A DNA stretch of 64,000 bases, taken from positions 248,001 through 312,000 of the forward strand of contig JAOTON010002219.1 of NCBI GenBank assembly GCA_034440635.1, written 5' to 3'. The notes under the pieces were generated by a model, which saw only the letters and a list, made by a program, of their open reading frames with translations, searched no databases and was not told the origin of the DNA. Origin of the DNA: Lepas anatifera (taxonomy: Eukaryota; Arthropoda; Thecostraca; Lepadidae). The translations under genes and the position numbers were made by a program. This document shows, piece by piece, positions 1 to 62,900 of this stretch. Position 1 is the first letter of the stretch. Every line of letters begins with the position of its first letter.

Positions 1-1136
1 GCAACCTGGCAGCGATACTCCTCATTGATGGATAGCGTTAATAAATTATGGTCAGATTGTCAATGTTGCATCATGCGTGTCTCACTTGGGACATGTGTCG
101 GCCGGAAGAGAGAGAGACGTTTGGGGTCGTTCGCTGTTCCAGGAGCGTTGTAACATCTAGCCGCTCTCCGGATTTCCCGGATGTTCATCGGTGCTATTTT
201 TACGCTTTTATTCTATTTACAAGCAATTCGTTCATACAATCAAATATCATAAACGCATGCACCCTCACAAACATATGACTGCAAGATGTGAAGTAAACTA
301 GAACTTGTATATTGGTGTTGTTGGCAATGCGTTATCCCCTTACGTCTAGCATCCTCCGCCAATCCCCTTAACAAATGCTAGTGAAAGATGACAAAGGTAA
401 AATGTGTTTAAAGAAATCTGAACGTAGCTGAAACCACTATAAACGTCCCTTTATCTCAGCTGCACTTCTAAACAAATTAAGATGAAATGGTTTTCTTGCA
501 CCAAACGTAGTGTAACATAAGATAACAACTGTTGTAGGCTGCCAATCGGAACAAGCATAAAAAACGGATTGTATTTAATGATTTTACGGATATCCAACCT
601 AATCCTCAGTATCCTTAATAGTCTGCTGTGTTCCTCGTAATGATCGTGTCGGGCTGCTTTTATGTGCTGTTGGGGGGGGGGGTTAACGACCCAGTAACTG
701 CTAAGGTCATTGTGCACATAGGTATCCTGTCGGGTGAGCTTGACAATATGAATTCTAGAATAGGCTCCTGACAGTCATGTCGACAGAAATAAATGCTTCA
801 AAAACAATTTGTTCTTACTCTGATTTCGTCATTACCTTCTACGGTCCCTGTAAGACAGTAACAGCGACAGGGGGGGGCTTGTTAATAGACACATTTGCGC
901 GTTGTCAGTGCCTGAAATTAGTCGCTATGACGATCTTGGCAAGTTCAAAGTAAATATCACGTATGGCGTACAGTGAACGTTGACTTCTAAGCGAATTACC
1001 TGGTCACAGTTCTGCATTTGAACACCAGTTGTAGAGAACCCTAGGTGGAAAATCAAATGTTAGCTCTCAGAAGGCCTGCGGCTGCGCGTTGAGTGCGGTT
1101 TCACGTTCACCCAATATATATTCCTTTGTTTTGCAG
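1..1136. other. Upstream flank or 5' UTR intron; no gene recognised
   Basis: No open frame with recognisable protein content is present. A run of ten G lies near 673-682 and a shorter G run near 870. The stretch ends in a pyrimidine-rich tract and TTTTGCAG at 1129-1136, a good 3' splice site just before the LRIG start codon. At least one upstream 5' UTR exon is therefore expected, either here or left of the window. I could not identify a promoter or transcription start. Confidence 0.5.
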
Positions 1137-1157
1137 ATCGTGCGGCTCATCCACGCC

Positions 1158-51937
<50,780 letters not shown>

Positions 51938-52900
51938 GCCGCGCCGCCGCCGCCGCCGGAGGGGAGGACTGTCGCCGGGGCTCGCCCGCATCCCCGCCGC
52001 CTGTGCCATAGGCTGTCGATGTTTGTTGTGATGTTGTCTACTGTGACTGTATTGTTCATCCCACTTCGCTCCCCTCTCGTGTTCTGTTTGTGGCAGCTGG
52101 TGTATGTGTATGTCCGTGCGCTCTCACCGTGAGCGCTCGCTCCCGCTGCCCCTCCCACTCGATGTATTTATTACCGACGTATCAGATGACATATCTTTCT
52201 CATTTTATGTTGGCTCGGCTTTCTGTGTTGCCGGCGTGGTACGCCACCTACCGTCATGTTGTAAACCCGAGCTGAGCGGGGTGCATCGCCCGCCCACACC
52301 GCTAGATAGGCGTCGCTACTGTCGCTGTATAGGTGGCGCTAGCGGGAGAGAACGGACGCTGCCTATTGAGGCGGCTGTAGACTGGGCTGTCCCGGTCCGA
52401 TGCATGTGATATATTATTTATGTACAAATAGTTATTATCATGTTTGATCCAACCCAGACGTAACATCATATTATAAGTATTGGATGCGTGTTGTGCGTGA
52501 ATGTGAGAGTGGTGAAATATTGCCGATTGCATGTTATGCAGTAATATATCAGTATATGAATTTAAAGTCCGAGTACTTGGTGATCCTGTGTGTGCGTGTG
52601 CGTGAAAATGTCAATACTGCTAAGGTATACACGTGATAGATGTGCGACTGAACTATGTCATTGAAGATAAGTGGAATATAGAATGTCGTGAAATGCAACC
52701 ATGTTTTGGAAGGGACGTGAATGAGTTGTGAAATGTTAACGGTCAGATGGATTGGGAAAACAGCCACGGTGAAATATTTTGATATCTAGCCGATCTGAAA
52801 AATTAATGGCACAACCTCATTGGAAGATTGGCCTGTGGAGCGTGCGTGCTACAACCTTCGAAGTAAAAACGGCGATAGCTGAGAGGATGTATGTACGCTA
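51938..52900 (+). other. Probable LRIG 3' UTR and downstream flank
   Basis: GC-rich for about 80 bp after the stop, then AT-rich with ATTTA pentamers near 52165 and 52416. I found no AATAAA or ATTAAA in this stretch, so the polyadenylation site is unresolved. It may use a variant signal or lie further on. Confidence 0.4.
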
Positions 52901-52980
52901 ATTCGACATTATTTCCAGACATACGCCCAGGCTCGGTAGTACACAGAACGATCGGTGCTTAGCGTCCCGCAGAGTTCCTG

Positions 52981-53143
52981 TTGAAGGTGTGGGGCGATGC
53001 CCCGGAGGACCTGGTCCTTGTTGCATAACCTTCCGGGAGAGCTGAAGGTGAAGGACGATGCCCCGGAGGACCTGGCCCTCAGTTCATAACCTTCCGGGAG
53101 AGCTGAAGGCGACGGACGATGTACCGAGGGACCCGGCCCTGGT
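52981..53143. repeat. 61-bp tandem repeat, about 2.7 units
   Basis: CCCGGAGGACCTGG starts near 53001 and 53062, with a variant TACCGAGGGACCCGG near 53122. The intervening CATAACCTTCCGGGAGAGCT is shared. Confidence 0.75.
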
Positions 53144-53474
53144 GTCAATCAACAACACACTGAGCACGGCCAGAACAGTCCTACGTGATTGAAGGAAGAG
53201 GATTTCGGAGGAGACGCATCAAATTCCAGCTACTGCCGCTACAACGCTTACCAACGGGTCAGCCACAAGGATGGGGCCGGTGTCCGGTAAACACAGGACC
53301 CAATCCCATCTGGGAAATTTGCCTTAACACGCGCAGCCCTAAAGTTCCCCCCACCTATTTTCCCAGGTTTCCGGAGGACCGTTCGCCGCCGGAAAATGCT
53401 ACTCAGCCACAGTTGAGAGATTTCATGGGCGCGTCTATTGGTGAAGGAATTGCGAAAGTTGGTCGATAATGATT

Positions 53475-54270
53475 TTACTCATAGGCTTTCAAAGTCAGAC
53501 ATATATTTTGAGACCGTCACAATCTCGCTGTCGCACCAGTTCGCCTGCACTGTACACGAGCGGTGACGTCATAGCGTCATATAATCAGGTTATGCGTCAA
53601 GGTCAACTCATATGAAGGTCAAGTTCAAAGGTCACAAGTCAAGGTCGTTGACCCAAGTATTCCGGTCAGATGGCATTATTCAGTATAGCATGTTATACTA
53701 TGACCTCATAGTTAAGGCTACTCAAGGTCAAGGTCAAAGGCCTTCTTCAAAACAAACTCAATTCCCGCATAAAGGCTGCTATATTTCCAGTTAAATTGTA
53801 CAATATCGTGAGTGTGTCGTATTATTACATCATAGGTCATTAACCTTGAATGGCATTGACGTTAAACTTCAGAGAACATTGTGTGATGCATTCCCTCTAT
53901 GTCATTAGTCCGCTGTTGGTGTATTCCCGGTTTTTTTCGCATAATCGCGGCATTTTCCAATCCAATAGGTAGGTCTCCAGCACGGCCCAGATTTGACCTT
54001 TACGACCTCTTTTGACCTTAAAGAACTGACCTAAGTCAATGAAACTGCCTTTATGCAGGTCAGTATCGCCCCCGCGCACTCCCCAACGGAAGTTTTTCTA
54101 GCCCTCTTGCCGATATGTCAGGGGTTAAAGGGGCTATGGGGGCTATAGCCCCCCATAACCCCTCGTTCCTGGTTGCGCCACTGGGTTTCCGAGATCTCAG
54201 GGGAGGGGTACTTCAGGACCCCCCTCGCACTGCGCGTTGACGCCAGACCCCTCTTCAATGCGCGTGTTAA
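53475..54270 (+). repeat. AGGTCA-rich interspersed repeat, copy B
   Basis: Collinear with copy A at 14190-14960 and in the same orientation, from CAAAGTCAGAC through GGTGACGTCATAG, AAGGTCAAGTTCAAAGGTCA, GACCTTGAATG, TTTGACCTTTACGACC and CTAAGTCAATGAAA to GACCCCTCT. It carries an extra segment of about 80 bp near 54120-54200 that contains a G/C hairpin (GGGGCTATGGGGGC and its inverse). Confidence 0.65.
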
Positions 54271-54479
54271 ATGGCAGAACCGTCAGTCATAAATGAAGAA
54301 GTCGAATCATTCAGTCATGGATTGAAAATCGGAATGGGTATCCAATCCAATTCAATGCGCTTCGGACTGGATTGTATTCGGCAGACAATTCGGCTTGTCT
54401 GGGATCTGGTCATGGATTGGGATTTTGCATATAATTTTCATCGGTTCAACAGTTATTATGTGGATTGGATTGGTGTCGG

Positions 54480-55405
54480 TAATCATGACGGTCTGTAGAC
54501 AGATTGCCCCCGATTGGTCGAGGTTATCATGGTCTGTGGACAGATTGCCCCGGATTGGTCGAGGTTATCATGGTCTGTAGACAGATTGCCCTGAATTGGT
54601 CGAGGTTATCATGGTATGTAGACAGATTGGCCGAATTGGTCGAGGTAATCATGGTCTGTAGACAGATTGCCCCGGATTGGTCGTGGTTATCATAGTCTGT
54701 AGACGGATTGTCCCGGATTGGTCGATTTAATCATGGTCTGCAGACAGATTGGCCCGCATTGGTCGAGATAATCTTGGTCTGCAGACAGATTAGCCCGGAT
54801 TGGTGGAGATAATCATGGTCTGTATACAGATTTGTTTGGTCAATTTGGTAATCCCGGATTGGTCGAGATAATCATGGTCTATAGACAGATTGGCCGAATT
54901 GGGCGAGGAAGTCATGGTCTGTAGACAGATTGGCCCGAATTGATCGAGGTAATCATGGTCTGCAGACAGATTGGCCCGGAGTGGTCGAGGTAATCATGGT
55001 CTGTAGACAAAGTGGCCCAGATTGGTCGAGGTAATCATTGTCTGTAGACAGATTGACGGGATTGGTCGAGGTAATCATGGTCTGTAGACAGATTGACCGG
55101 GACTGGTCGAGGTAATCATGATCTGTAGACAGATTGGCCCGAAGTGGTCGAGGTAATCATGGTCTGTAGACAAAGTGGCCCAGATTGGTCGAGGTAATCA
55201 TTGTCTGTAGACAGATTGACCGGGATTGGTCGAGGTAATCATGGTCTGTAGACAGATTGACCGGGATTGGTCGAGGTAATCATGGTCTGTAGACAGATTG
55301 ACCGGGACTGGTCGAGGTAACCATGATCTGTAGACAGATGGGTCCAGATTGGTCGAGGTAACCATGGCCTTTAGACAGATTGGTCCGGATTGGTCGAGGA
55401 ATACT
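54480..55405. repeat. 41-bp minisatellite, about 22 units
   Basis: The unit resembles ATTGGTCGAGGTAATCATGG followed by TCTGTAGACAGATTGGCCCGG. Units vary at GCCCCGG/GACCGGG and in TGGTCGAGG. One short internal region near 54830-54860 is rearranged. Confidence 0.92.
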
Positions 55406-56125
55406 TCGGAAATTGAATGGATTGAATTCTATACGAGTTCTTTTGCCGCTGCATTCCACACTCAATGGCCGGACTTTGAATGCAAAGTCCCGACTGAGCG
55501 CATAAGCATTTGTTCTAACTTCCAATGTGCATCATGGTGTGTTTTAAAGGAGTTTGTGCACAATAGACTGAAGGTCCTCTGGACGGAATTTAGGGGCGTT
55601 AAGTCGACGCTGGTTGACGTCATCGAGAAGTTTCGATTTCTTCTGACATTTTCATTTGGGATCAAAGTGTGAGAAGTGCATTGAGAGCTCGAAGGGGTAC
55701 ATGTCAAAAGCCGAAAGAGTACTTTTGTTTTCTTAATATGACACGATTTTTCTGAACATTCGCACTAGAGAAGGGTGTGGCGTCGATACACGCCAAAGGG
55801 CGGGCCTTTTTAAAGATCATCCACTACGGAGCTAATTCTCCAAAAGGGCCTTATTAGCGCACTTTGCTTGGCCCCAAAGGGGACAGCTAAACTAACAAAA
55901 ACATCTAGAAAAGGGATGCGAAATCCGAGTTATTATGATGACAAATATTGAAGGAAAAAATTACCCAAGTTTCCGCTATCATCACTGAGCTGATGAAAAC
56001 TTTTGATGTATTTAGCAGGAACGCGATTCTTTTATTCTTATCTGATATATTTGAAACGAATCAGCCACTTATAACGGTGTTTTGTCTTCGCAGCTTTTAA
56101 CCCGCGGCCCACCGGGGGTCCGGCG
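55406..56125. other. Intergenic stretch without recognisable gene
   Basis: Open frames are short and resemble nothing known. No strong repeats. Confidence 0.35.
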
Positions 56126-57125
56126 CCACCTTCGCCCCACCGGGGGCCATCGATGGCCCCCTCTAACTCCGAAAATATGGGCGTTAGCGCAAATCTGCAA
56201 AGTGCAATAGAAAGCTCGCGTGAATTCAGTAAGAAATTACTTCGCATGTTTTAGTGCTCAGGTCAATGGTTTGACCTCCAGAGGTCAAATTAGGTCAAGA
56301 TCGGCTATTTTCACTCAAATATGCAATGCTTAAGCAAACTGGGCATAACTCTTATGTCATTAGAGCTATTGAGGCCTGGTAAAGTACATTTGATAGCAAA
56401 TTGCCAGTACTTTTCCGTTATGTGGAACATAAAGACCTCCTGCCAGTAGTATGACCTCCAGAGGTCACCTCGTGACCTAATATGACCTAAGGTCACGAAA
56501 GGTCAAAAAGTGACCTTGCTGTATATCAAATGAAAGCCAGTGACAAGACAAACACGATGGTGTTTGTTTCACCGCTCTAGCTTAATTAGGTCAAAAGTTA
56601 TTGTTAAAATACTGTTTTTGACCCCTGGTGACCTTGGATGACCTTGGAAAAGTCAAAGGGCAAATATGACCCCTGGGATCCGTGAAAGGGTGTCCAAAAA
56701 CGTTGTTCTGAGCAGTCTGAGTATTTGCAATCATTTTTGTGGCTTTTATATCATGAAACAACTTTTCCCCATGCTTTTCCAATGGGAGAGGTCGCCTCGT
56801 GACCTGACCTCAGGGCACGAAATCGAAAAATCCCGGATATACACCTTGTAGACCCTGGAGGGGTTATGAAGTGTAGGAAGTTTCAAATTGATTGACTTTG
56901 AAATGTAGCTCTTACAGAGCTCTAAAGGTGAAGTGAGGTGACCTTGGTTGACCTCGTCTGGTGACCTGACCTTGGGTGACCCGGGGTAAAAAATTTCAGG
57001 GATGATGGAAAAATGATGCAGTGAGAGGTAGAGCTCTCAAACGCGGTGCTGCGCCCCGTCGTTTTTCTGCTATCCCGGAAAAACCTTAGGGCGGCCATCG
57101 ATGGCCCCCGGTGGGGCGAGGGTTA
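56126..57125. mobile_element. 1.0 kb element with 25-bp perfect inverted ends and AGGTCA-rich interior
   Basis: CGCCCCACCGGGGGCCATCG at the start of 56133-56157 and its full 25-bp inverse at 57094-57118 match perfectly, with a few more matching bases outside. The interior has many TGACCT/AGGTCA words, some as closely spaced inverted pairs (GACCTCCAGAGGTC at about 56273-56286 and 56454-56467). There is no coding content. It is probably a non-autonomous DNA element related to the other AGGTCA-rich repeats. Confidence 0.65.
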
Positions 57126-57232
57126 GGTTACGCTTGACGGTGTCAAATTAAACACTTAACTCTCATCGTGTTTTATAAAATACTGGCTCATCAATGCACG
57201 GCGATGCGCAATATTTAGGAGATTAACGTCTG

Positions 57233-57235
<3 letters not shown>

Positions 57236-57297
<62 letters not shown>
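57236..57297. repeat. (AT)n microsatellite, about 31 units
   Basis: Pure TA/AT dinucleotide run. Confidence 0.95.
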
Positions 57298-57300
<3 letters not shown>

Positions 57301-57479
57301 TGTTTTGTGTTTGATTGGATTGTTGTTGTTGTTGGATTGTTACGTGTTTTGATTGGAGGCATGTTATATCACACAGGCTCTGTGGCCTAATTGTGGATTA
57401 TCTCTGCTGTTCAGTAAACCATGTAGAATGAACAGTGGCTTGGGAGCGACGCCACCAAATAGCCAGTTTTAATCACTAC

Positions 57480-57652
57480 CGACAATGTTACATACAAGCG
57501 TTTGCTCGGGTCACCTTTGAGGTTGTTCGAGGTCAAAGTATTCCTTACAGGAACTAAGTGGAAACCTAAATTTTGTGACATAATAGCTGACAGAGGAGAG
57601 CCGTAGAAAAAATGTTCAGCACTATTGGAATGCTCTTGTCGAGCCCGATCGG

Positions 57653-57726
<74 letters not shown>

Positions 57727-58760
57727 TTGTCTAGTCTAATGTCAAATAAACCTGGTTTGACCTGGAGCCGGGCTTAGGTCTGTATGGTAAAAAGAATATT
57801 AATCAAACTGCATTGGCAAGTCAGACACGACAACGTAAAAATAAAGCCTCCATCGCAATTCTCGACAATTCTCAATTCTCGCATGTTATCAAAATTTACC
57901 AATTGCCCCATGCATTTCTAATGGAAAGATCGTGACCCTGACCTTGTCCCAGGCTATCGATATAGAAATCCTGCTACGCAAACTTATATTGCTAGGTGAC
58001 CTTACTATGTGATGCGAATCTAAGCACGATAGGTTAAAATTGATCTTACTGATGCACCTCCAAAGTTTTTTTCGAGGTTAGGTCTCTTGACCTGGATTGG
58101 CGGTCTGACCTGGTATGACCCAGACCTAAAATTTTGCCAGAAGCTGTAAAACTTTCTAGTTAGAGGTAGATGAAGTACGGTGGCGCTACGCGAAGGTGTT
58201 TTTTACTACCTGTGGAAACCTGAGGAGGCCGGTTGCCCGCCCCCTCGTGTGGGAGCGTGTTAATTTTCATAAATTCTGACACTTGCACGATGAAAATTTC
58301 GTAAAGACAATGCAATATGATTGCAAGCAACCGATTACCAAAGCAATCGCTTTGTTTGCGGTGTTAAACATTAGGCTGTACTACCGCAGTGGTCAAAAAC
58401 CGTCAGCCTACCTACCTTAGGTGCTAAAAATTTGGAATTTATAGCACGAACGCATTTTTATTTTTCATCTAAATATATTTTATGAAGCAAAATTTCTTAG
58501 ATGTCTAAAAGGGCAATTTCAACTGCGAGAAGGTCAAGCTAGGTAAAAAAGGTCAAACGAATTACAAGTCCAAATTTTTTAAATTTCGAAATTTTATTTT
58601 TTTCAAAATAATGTATAATTCAAGACGAGTTCAATGATATACAAAACTTGTTAACCAGACAATGCGTTTTGGCGTTATGAAGCATCAAAGATGAGTCAAC
58701 AAGGTGACCTCCCGAAAATGCCTCGGGCTATATCTCGGTTACCGTTGGTCAGAGGGGGCT
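57480..58760. repeat. Degraded AGGTCA-rich repeat sequence
   Basis: Scattered words such as GAGGTCAAAG, TTTGACCTGGAG, CTTGACCTGG, CTGACCTGGTATGACC and AAGGTCAAAC occur. The part around 58150-58200 (AGGTAGATGAAGTACGGTGGCGCTAC) resembles 37640-37675 (GATAAATGGTATACCAAGTACGGCGGCGCTAC). It is probably several old elements and includes the second AT tract. Confidence 0.45.
57655..57719. repeat. (TA)n microsatellite, about 32 units
   Basis: Pure TA dinucleotide run, 360 bp after the first AT tract. Confidence 0.95.
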
Positions 58761-59700
58761 AAGATCAGGCCATTTTTTAACATGTTAACTGGGGGCCATT
58801 TGCCCCCCCAGTCGGCCGAAATGCCCCTCCAGTGCCCGGAAATTGGCCCCCCAGTGAAATAGTCAGGATATGACTTGAAATTCAACAAATGTATACTCAC
58901 CTAACGAAAATAAGACAGAACACCATACGATAATAATAATTTAGTGTTATTGCGGGTGCTTAATTAGCAATCCACAAAAATTTTGTTGAAAAATTCCATC
59001 CGTGGCTGTCTCCTCCATCGCGCGATGACGAAACAAAGCGCGTAGTTACGCGAAATCCCGGTAAAGCCGCCTCAGCATCAACTAACACAATGCTGGAGAT
59101 AAACGCTGGCTTACAACCAATCACACATCATGTTCTATCCGACCGGAAGCCCACACCCCAGCCAGTATCGTGAGATTGTATGATGTATATCATTTCACAC
59201 GCGGTCACTTGTGAGCGCTTAGAGCTCGTTCGTGGATTAGACGGGACACGGTGTAGTCAAAACGAGTAAGACGAGTTGCTGGTGTGGCGGTGTGAAGTGT
59301 TTAGCCTTTTTATTTATTATTGTGGTTGTGACATACATAAACGTCACTACCGTTAAAAAAGTGAGGGGGCCAGCCAAACTTCAGCCTGATGCTGACAAGA
59401 AACTTTCCACGTCAGTACCAAAAGCTATTCGAATTTGGGGTCCACGTTGCCCTCCGCAGCGGGCTGGTTATACAAATTTCAGGTTATCTCTCATTTTGAC
59501 TGTAGAAAAAGCGGGCGGGGGGAAGGGTGGGTGCAGGCCCCCTGGTCCCCCTTTTCCGACACCTGTTGTGGGAAATTGTAGTGAGACCGCTGCATCAAGT
59601 TGTTCTGCGAAGTCGATGATTTGTTAGCTGGCCTTTCTCATCGATTCCTTGATGTTGAAAATTGAGAGAGATTATACATCGGCCACAGCCCTTCGTTAGA
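58760..59700. other. Intergenic stretch with G/C-run hairpin words
   Basis: At 58790-58855 GGGGGCCATTTGCCCCCC and related GCCCC/GGGGC words recur, as at the ends of many DNA transposons, but no paired terminus is resolved. A 111-codon open frame at 59292-59627 shows no recognisable domain. Confidence 0.35.
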
Positions 59701-59795
59701 ATCATCAAACGGTCTCCTGAGAAACCATTCCAACAAGGAAAGAGCTGGCAACGCCATATGACCCTCACAGTTGGTGCGTCGATAAGCCTAAAAAT
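59700..59795 (+). mobile_element. 5'-truncated SINE copy
   Basis: GAGAAACCATTCCAACAAGG, CAACGCCATATGACCCT and CAGTTGGTGCGTCGATAAGCC match the 3' two-thirds of the SINE at 43335-43490 in the same orientation. The tRNA-like head is missing. Confidence 0.75.
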
Positions 59796-60614
59796 GTATT
59801 AGCTGGTTTTTTGTACTACATTCGCTATATGATTTTGACAGCAATAGCCATACATCGTAATACGTATGTACAGTCCCCCGCAATTGAAATTGCCATAACT
59901 AGGCTCGACCGGTTTAGGATGGATATCTTGCATCCTATGGTGCCTATAGGTTTAGAAACGGGTGCATCATGTGTATTTTTCAAGAGCTTTCCAGTGGTCA
60001 CCATTATTTACTAATCTGACATCTGGGTGAGAAAATATTACACAATTACTGATTTTGCTGCTTTCTGACGGGGTAGTCTTCGGCTGACTTGCCACCGCCT
60101 CTGATAATCCCTGACCCTCTCGCCCATACCTGGACCACGTGACCTCACAGATGAATGGGCGGTTGGCATTGTGCCAGCTCATTCATCCCTCTCACAAATC
60201 TTGTCGTGTCTGAGGGGCACTCGTATTGCAATTGCTCCCACTGTGTTGCTGTGTGCTGGACAACTGGCGTCACTGACCTGGGGCCCCGGTCAGTGGTAGA
60301 AACCAGGCAATGCAGTGGCAGAACCACGAGTTGCTTTTTGAGGGGGGAGCAATATCCAATAAGATGGGCACAGATGGGGCAAACCATCGGAATATATTTT
60401 GCTGCGGGGAAGCACACGAATTTTCCCTCCTATATCCGTCCTTGTGCTTGGGTTGCGAAACATGTAAGCTGTCATTGGCTGCCGGGCTCCCCTCACCTGC
60501 ATGTTTATTTAGACAGGATTCTGGTAAAACGGCTGATACAGTGATACAACTTTGTTTGGAGGTTTCATTAAAAAATATTTTCAGATACTCGTCAGAAGAG
60601 GGGACAGTTGGAGC
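59796..60614. other. Intergenic stretch without recognisable gene
   Basis: Nothing recognised. Open frames of about 120-130 codons at 60155-60675 have no domain resemblance. Confidence 0.35.
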
Positions 60615-60884
60615 CATAGGTGGATCCAAGGGTAAAGGAATGCAGGTCCCCCTCATTAACCCTCGGCGTCCCTAAAATGATCACAGCATTCCTCTAAACG
60701 GTCGATGGCACTTCCTGAAATGTCACTTCCACCCCTCCCTCAGGATGCGAAAATCGGCACCCCGCCATAGGATTTGGCACCCACCTGAAAGCTTTTACTG
60801 GCCAAAAGTGGCACCCAATTTGTACGGATGACGTCCCACCCCCCGGCAAGGTGACCCCCATCGGTGATCCTGGATCCCCCTATG
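60615..60884. mobile_element. Foldback MITE, CATAGGCGGATCCAGG family, copy 3
   Basis: The ends are CATAGGTGGATCCAAGG at 60615 and CCTGGATCCCCCTATG ending at 60884. The interior is collinear with copy 1 (CCCTCGGCG, TCACTTCC, GGATGCGAAAATCGGCACC, AGGATTTGGCACCCA). It lies 30 kb from copies 1 and 2. Confidence 0.65.
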
Positions 60885-61347
60885 GTGGGGGCAGGCCCCC
60901 AATTTTCATTAAACATCGCGATTTAAGAAACAATAGGAAAATCGGGCATTGTGTGGGCAGCATTTTGCGAAGGTCTCAAGAAGCCTGAACCTGACGAGGT
61001 TTTGTTTTTAGATGGGAAATTTTCTTGTCAAGGGTGACGGTTCACTGGTTCTATCACTGTTTCGTCGGTGGCGGCGATTATTTATTATGGGACAATTGCT
61101 TCCAACTAAATGAGCTTAATTCCGTCCACAGAGAATTTTTAAATTTCCAGCTTGAGAACCTTTGTAGAGTCTATTTCTCGGGAGCATAAACTGTGCCCTC
61201 GCTTGACTAAAATTACGCAGCCGTCTCCCTCTCAACGAACGGCAACCATTGCTTTAACTGGGGAGGATTGAGTTTCCATGAACTGGCCTCTAGACTGACA
61301 TCACACGGTGCAAGCTTGGCATAGCGTTTGCGATAGTCTCTAACAAA

Positions 61348-61500
61348 AATTGTTGGGGTTAGACGACGCTCCAGCTCTCAAAGTTATATGGCGTTACCAA
61401 CTCTCACCCTGTAAGGAGAGATTTGGTGCATTTGATCATCATACCTCTTCAGAGAATCTGCCTGGACATGAGCCCAAGGAGTTGAACCCGGGGGAGTTGA
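61348..61500 (-). mobile_element. Old SINE copy, reverse orientation
   Basis: ATTGTTGGGGTTAGACGACG, ATGGCGTTACCAACTCTCACC and GAGTTGAACCCGGGGG are the reverse-strand counterparts of the SINE tail, middle and B box. Several substitutions make this the most diverged copy. Confidence 0.65.
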
Positions 61501-61560
61501 GACAGGGAATCAGCGCTAGGTTTCTTGCGGCCTTTTGGCAGCACCCTCACTTGTCGGAAG

Positions 61561-61701
61561 GATATGATCATATTTTATGCTGAAAATATTAGATAATTTG
61601 TAGCAGTATTACAAAGGTATAAAAGCCTATGTAGCAGCTTTAGCGGTGATAGTGATCGTTGTTGAGAGTATCATTAGCGGTAAAATTGGTCAGTGATGGA
61701 T
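61561..61701. repeat. 141-bp direct repeat, copy 1
   Basis: Identical to 62381-62521 except for one base (A/G at 61567/62387), exactly 820 bp apart. It contains GGTATAAAAGCC, a TATA-like word. Confidence 0.9.
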
Positions 61702-62380
61702 CTAGGCGGTAGTTTTGGTGGGACAAACAAAAATCGAAACGCAAGAAAAAACGTCGCGCAGTGAAAGCTTTTGCAACAATCTAACTAGCCGGCAGGTTGG
61801 GGAGGCGGGGAGTGGGGAGTAAATATAAGTCGAAAAGCAAAACAAACAGGCGTCACTGGGTGAAATATGTGGCCACAAAATGCTTGCTTTCGATATCTTA
61901 GGATCATTCATCCAAATACGATTTTAAATATCAAGAGGACCAGGCTCCAATATTCACACTGAAGTTGACTGGTTCTGTTTGAAAATGATTTCTTCAGTTA
62001 AAGCACCAACACCTTGCTTATGAACTTAAAAGGAGCCAGGGAAAAGGTCGACAGCTTGGGGAGGGGGATAACATTATGGTTTTGCTCCGAGCTTTTTCGT
62101 TCGGGGAGAAAATACGTATTGTCCCCCTCCCCTTGGGTCCTCCATTAGAACTGGGTGCTGTTTGAGGGGTCTCGTTGCCACGTGCGACCACCGAGGGTAA
62201 AAGGGCAGTGAATAGTGAATGTTTCTCTGATGAAATCCACCACTTCGAGAGCTACTACTCTTCGAAATTTAGCACGACATTGGTTCCAGCTATTATTGAT
62301 GTTAAAATTGTTCGATGTGTCGCTGAAATGAAAATATTTTAGGATAAATATTGTTTACATATTCTGGTTGGGCGAAACCA
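61702..62380. other. Spacer between the direct repeats
   Basis: No coding content. G-rich patches lie at 61800-61820. No convincing primer-binding site is seen next to copy 1. Confidence 0.35.
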
Positions 62381-62521
62381 GATATGGTCATATTTTATGC
62401 TGAAAATATTAGATAATTTGTAGCAGTATTACAAAGGTATAAAAGCCTATGTAGCAGCTTTAGCGGTGATAGTGATCGTTGTTGAGAGTATCATTAGCGG
62501 TAAAATTGGTCAGTGATGGAT
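62381..62521. repeat. 141-bp direct repeat, copy 2, flanked by a 22-bp hairpin word
   Basis: The partner of 61561-61701. It is bracketed by ATTCTGGTTGGGCGAAACCAGA (given here as its two halves: ATTCTGGTTGG and GCGAAACCAGA) at 62361-62382 and again at 62520-62541. This word can fold (TCTGGTT with AACCAGA). Confidence 0.88.
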
Positions 62522-62577
62522 TCTGGTTGGGCGAAACCAGAATATTACCCGGGGACCTTGTAACCAAAGCCTACCTT

Positions 62578-62900
62578 TGGCGGACGCAGGGGGGCATTCC
62601 GGTCATGGCCCCCCAAAGCGCCGGAGGGGGCCAAACTATCTTTCCCCCCAAACGCCGCAGAAATTTTTGAAAAAGGTGTGTACACTAAGCCTGTAGAGCA
62701 AAAAATATTCGCTTCCCCCTCCCCCCGGAGAGCGATCATGCACTTGGAGAGGTAGCTTATACTAGATCTGTCGAGCACTGAAAAAAAGGTGTTTACAATA
62801 GGTATGTAGAGCAAAAAATCTTCGCTCCCCCCCTTCCCCCCCCACAGGAGGACAGGCAGACATGGGTTTGCCCCCAAAACTCGGGTCTGCGTACGCCCCT
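62578..62900. mobile_element. Possible foldback element with GCGKACGCAG ends
   Basis: TGGCGGACGCAGGGGGG at the left and GTCTGCGTACGCCCCTG at the right are imperfect inverted repeats. Inside, AGGTGT.TACA.TA..Y.TGTAGAGC then AAAAAATMTTCGCT recurs twice (about 62672 and 62788), each followed by C runs. There is no coding content. Confidence 0.45.

Noticed and set aside
59292..59627. 111-codon frame starting with a hydrophobic stretch
   Set aside because: No recognisable domain, Pro/Gly-rich end, and located among transposon-like G/C-run repeats; possibly a fossil transposon fragment, but not supportable.
60155..60675. Overlapping open frames of about 120-130 codons
   Set aside because: No domain resemblance on either strand and no splice or codon-usage pattern like the LRIG exons.
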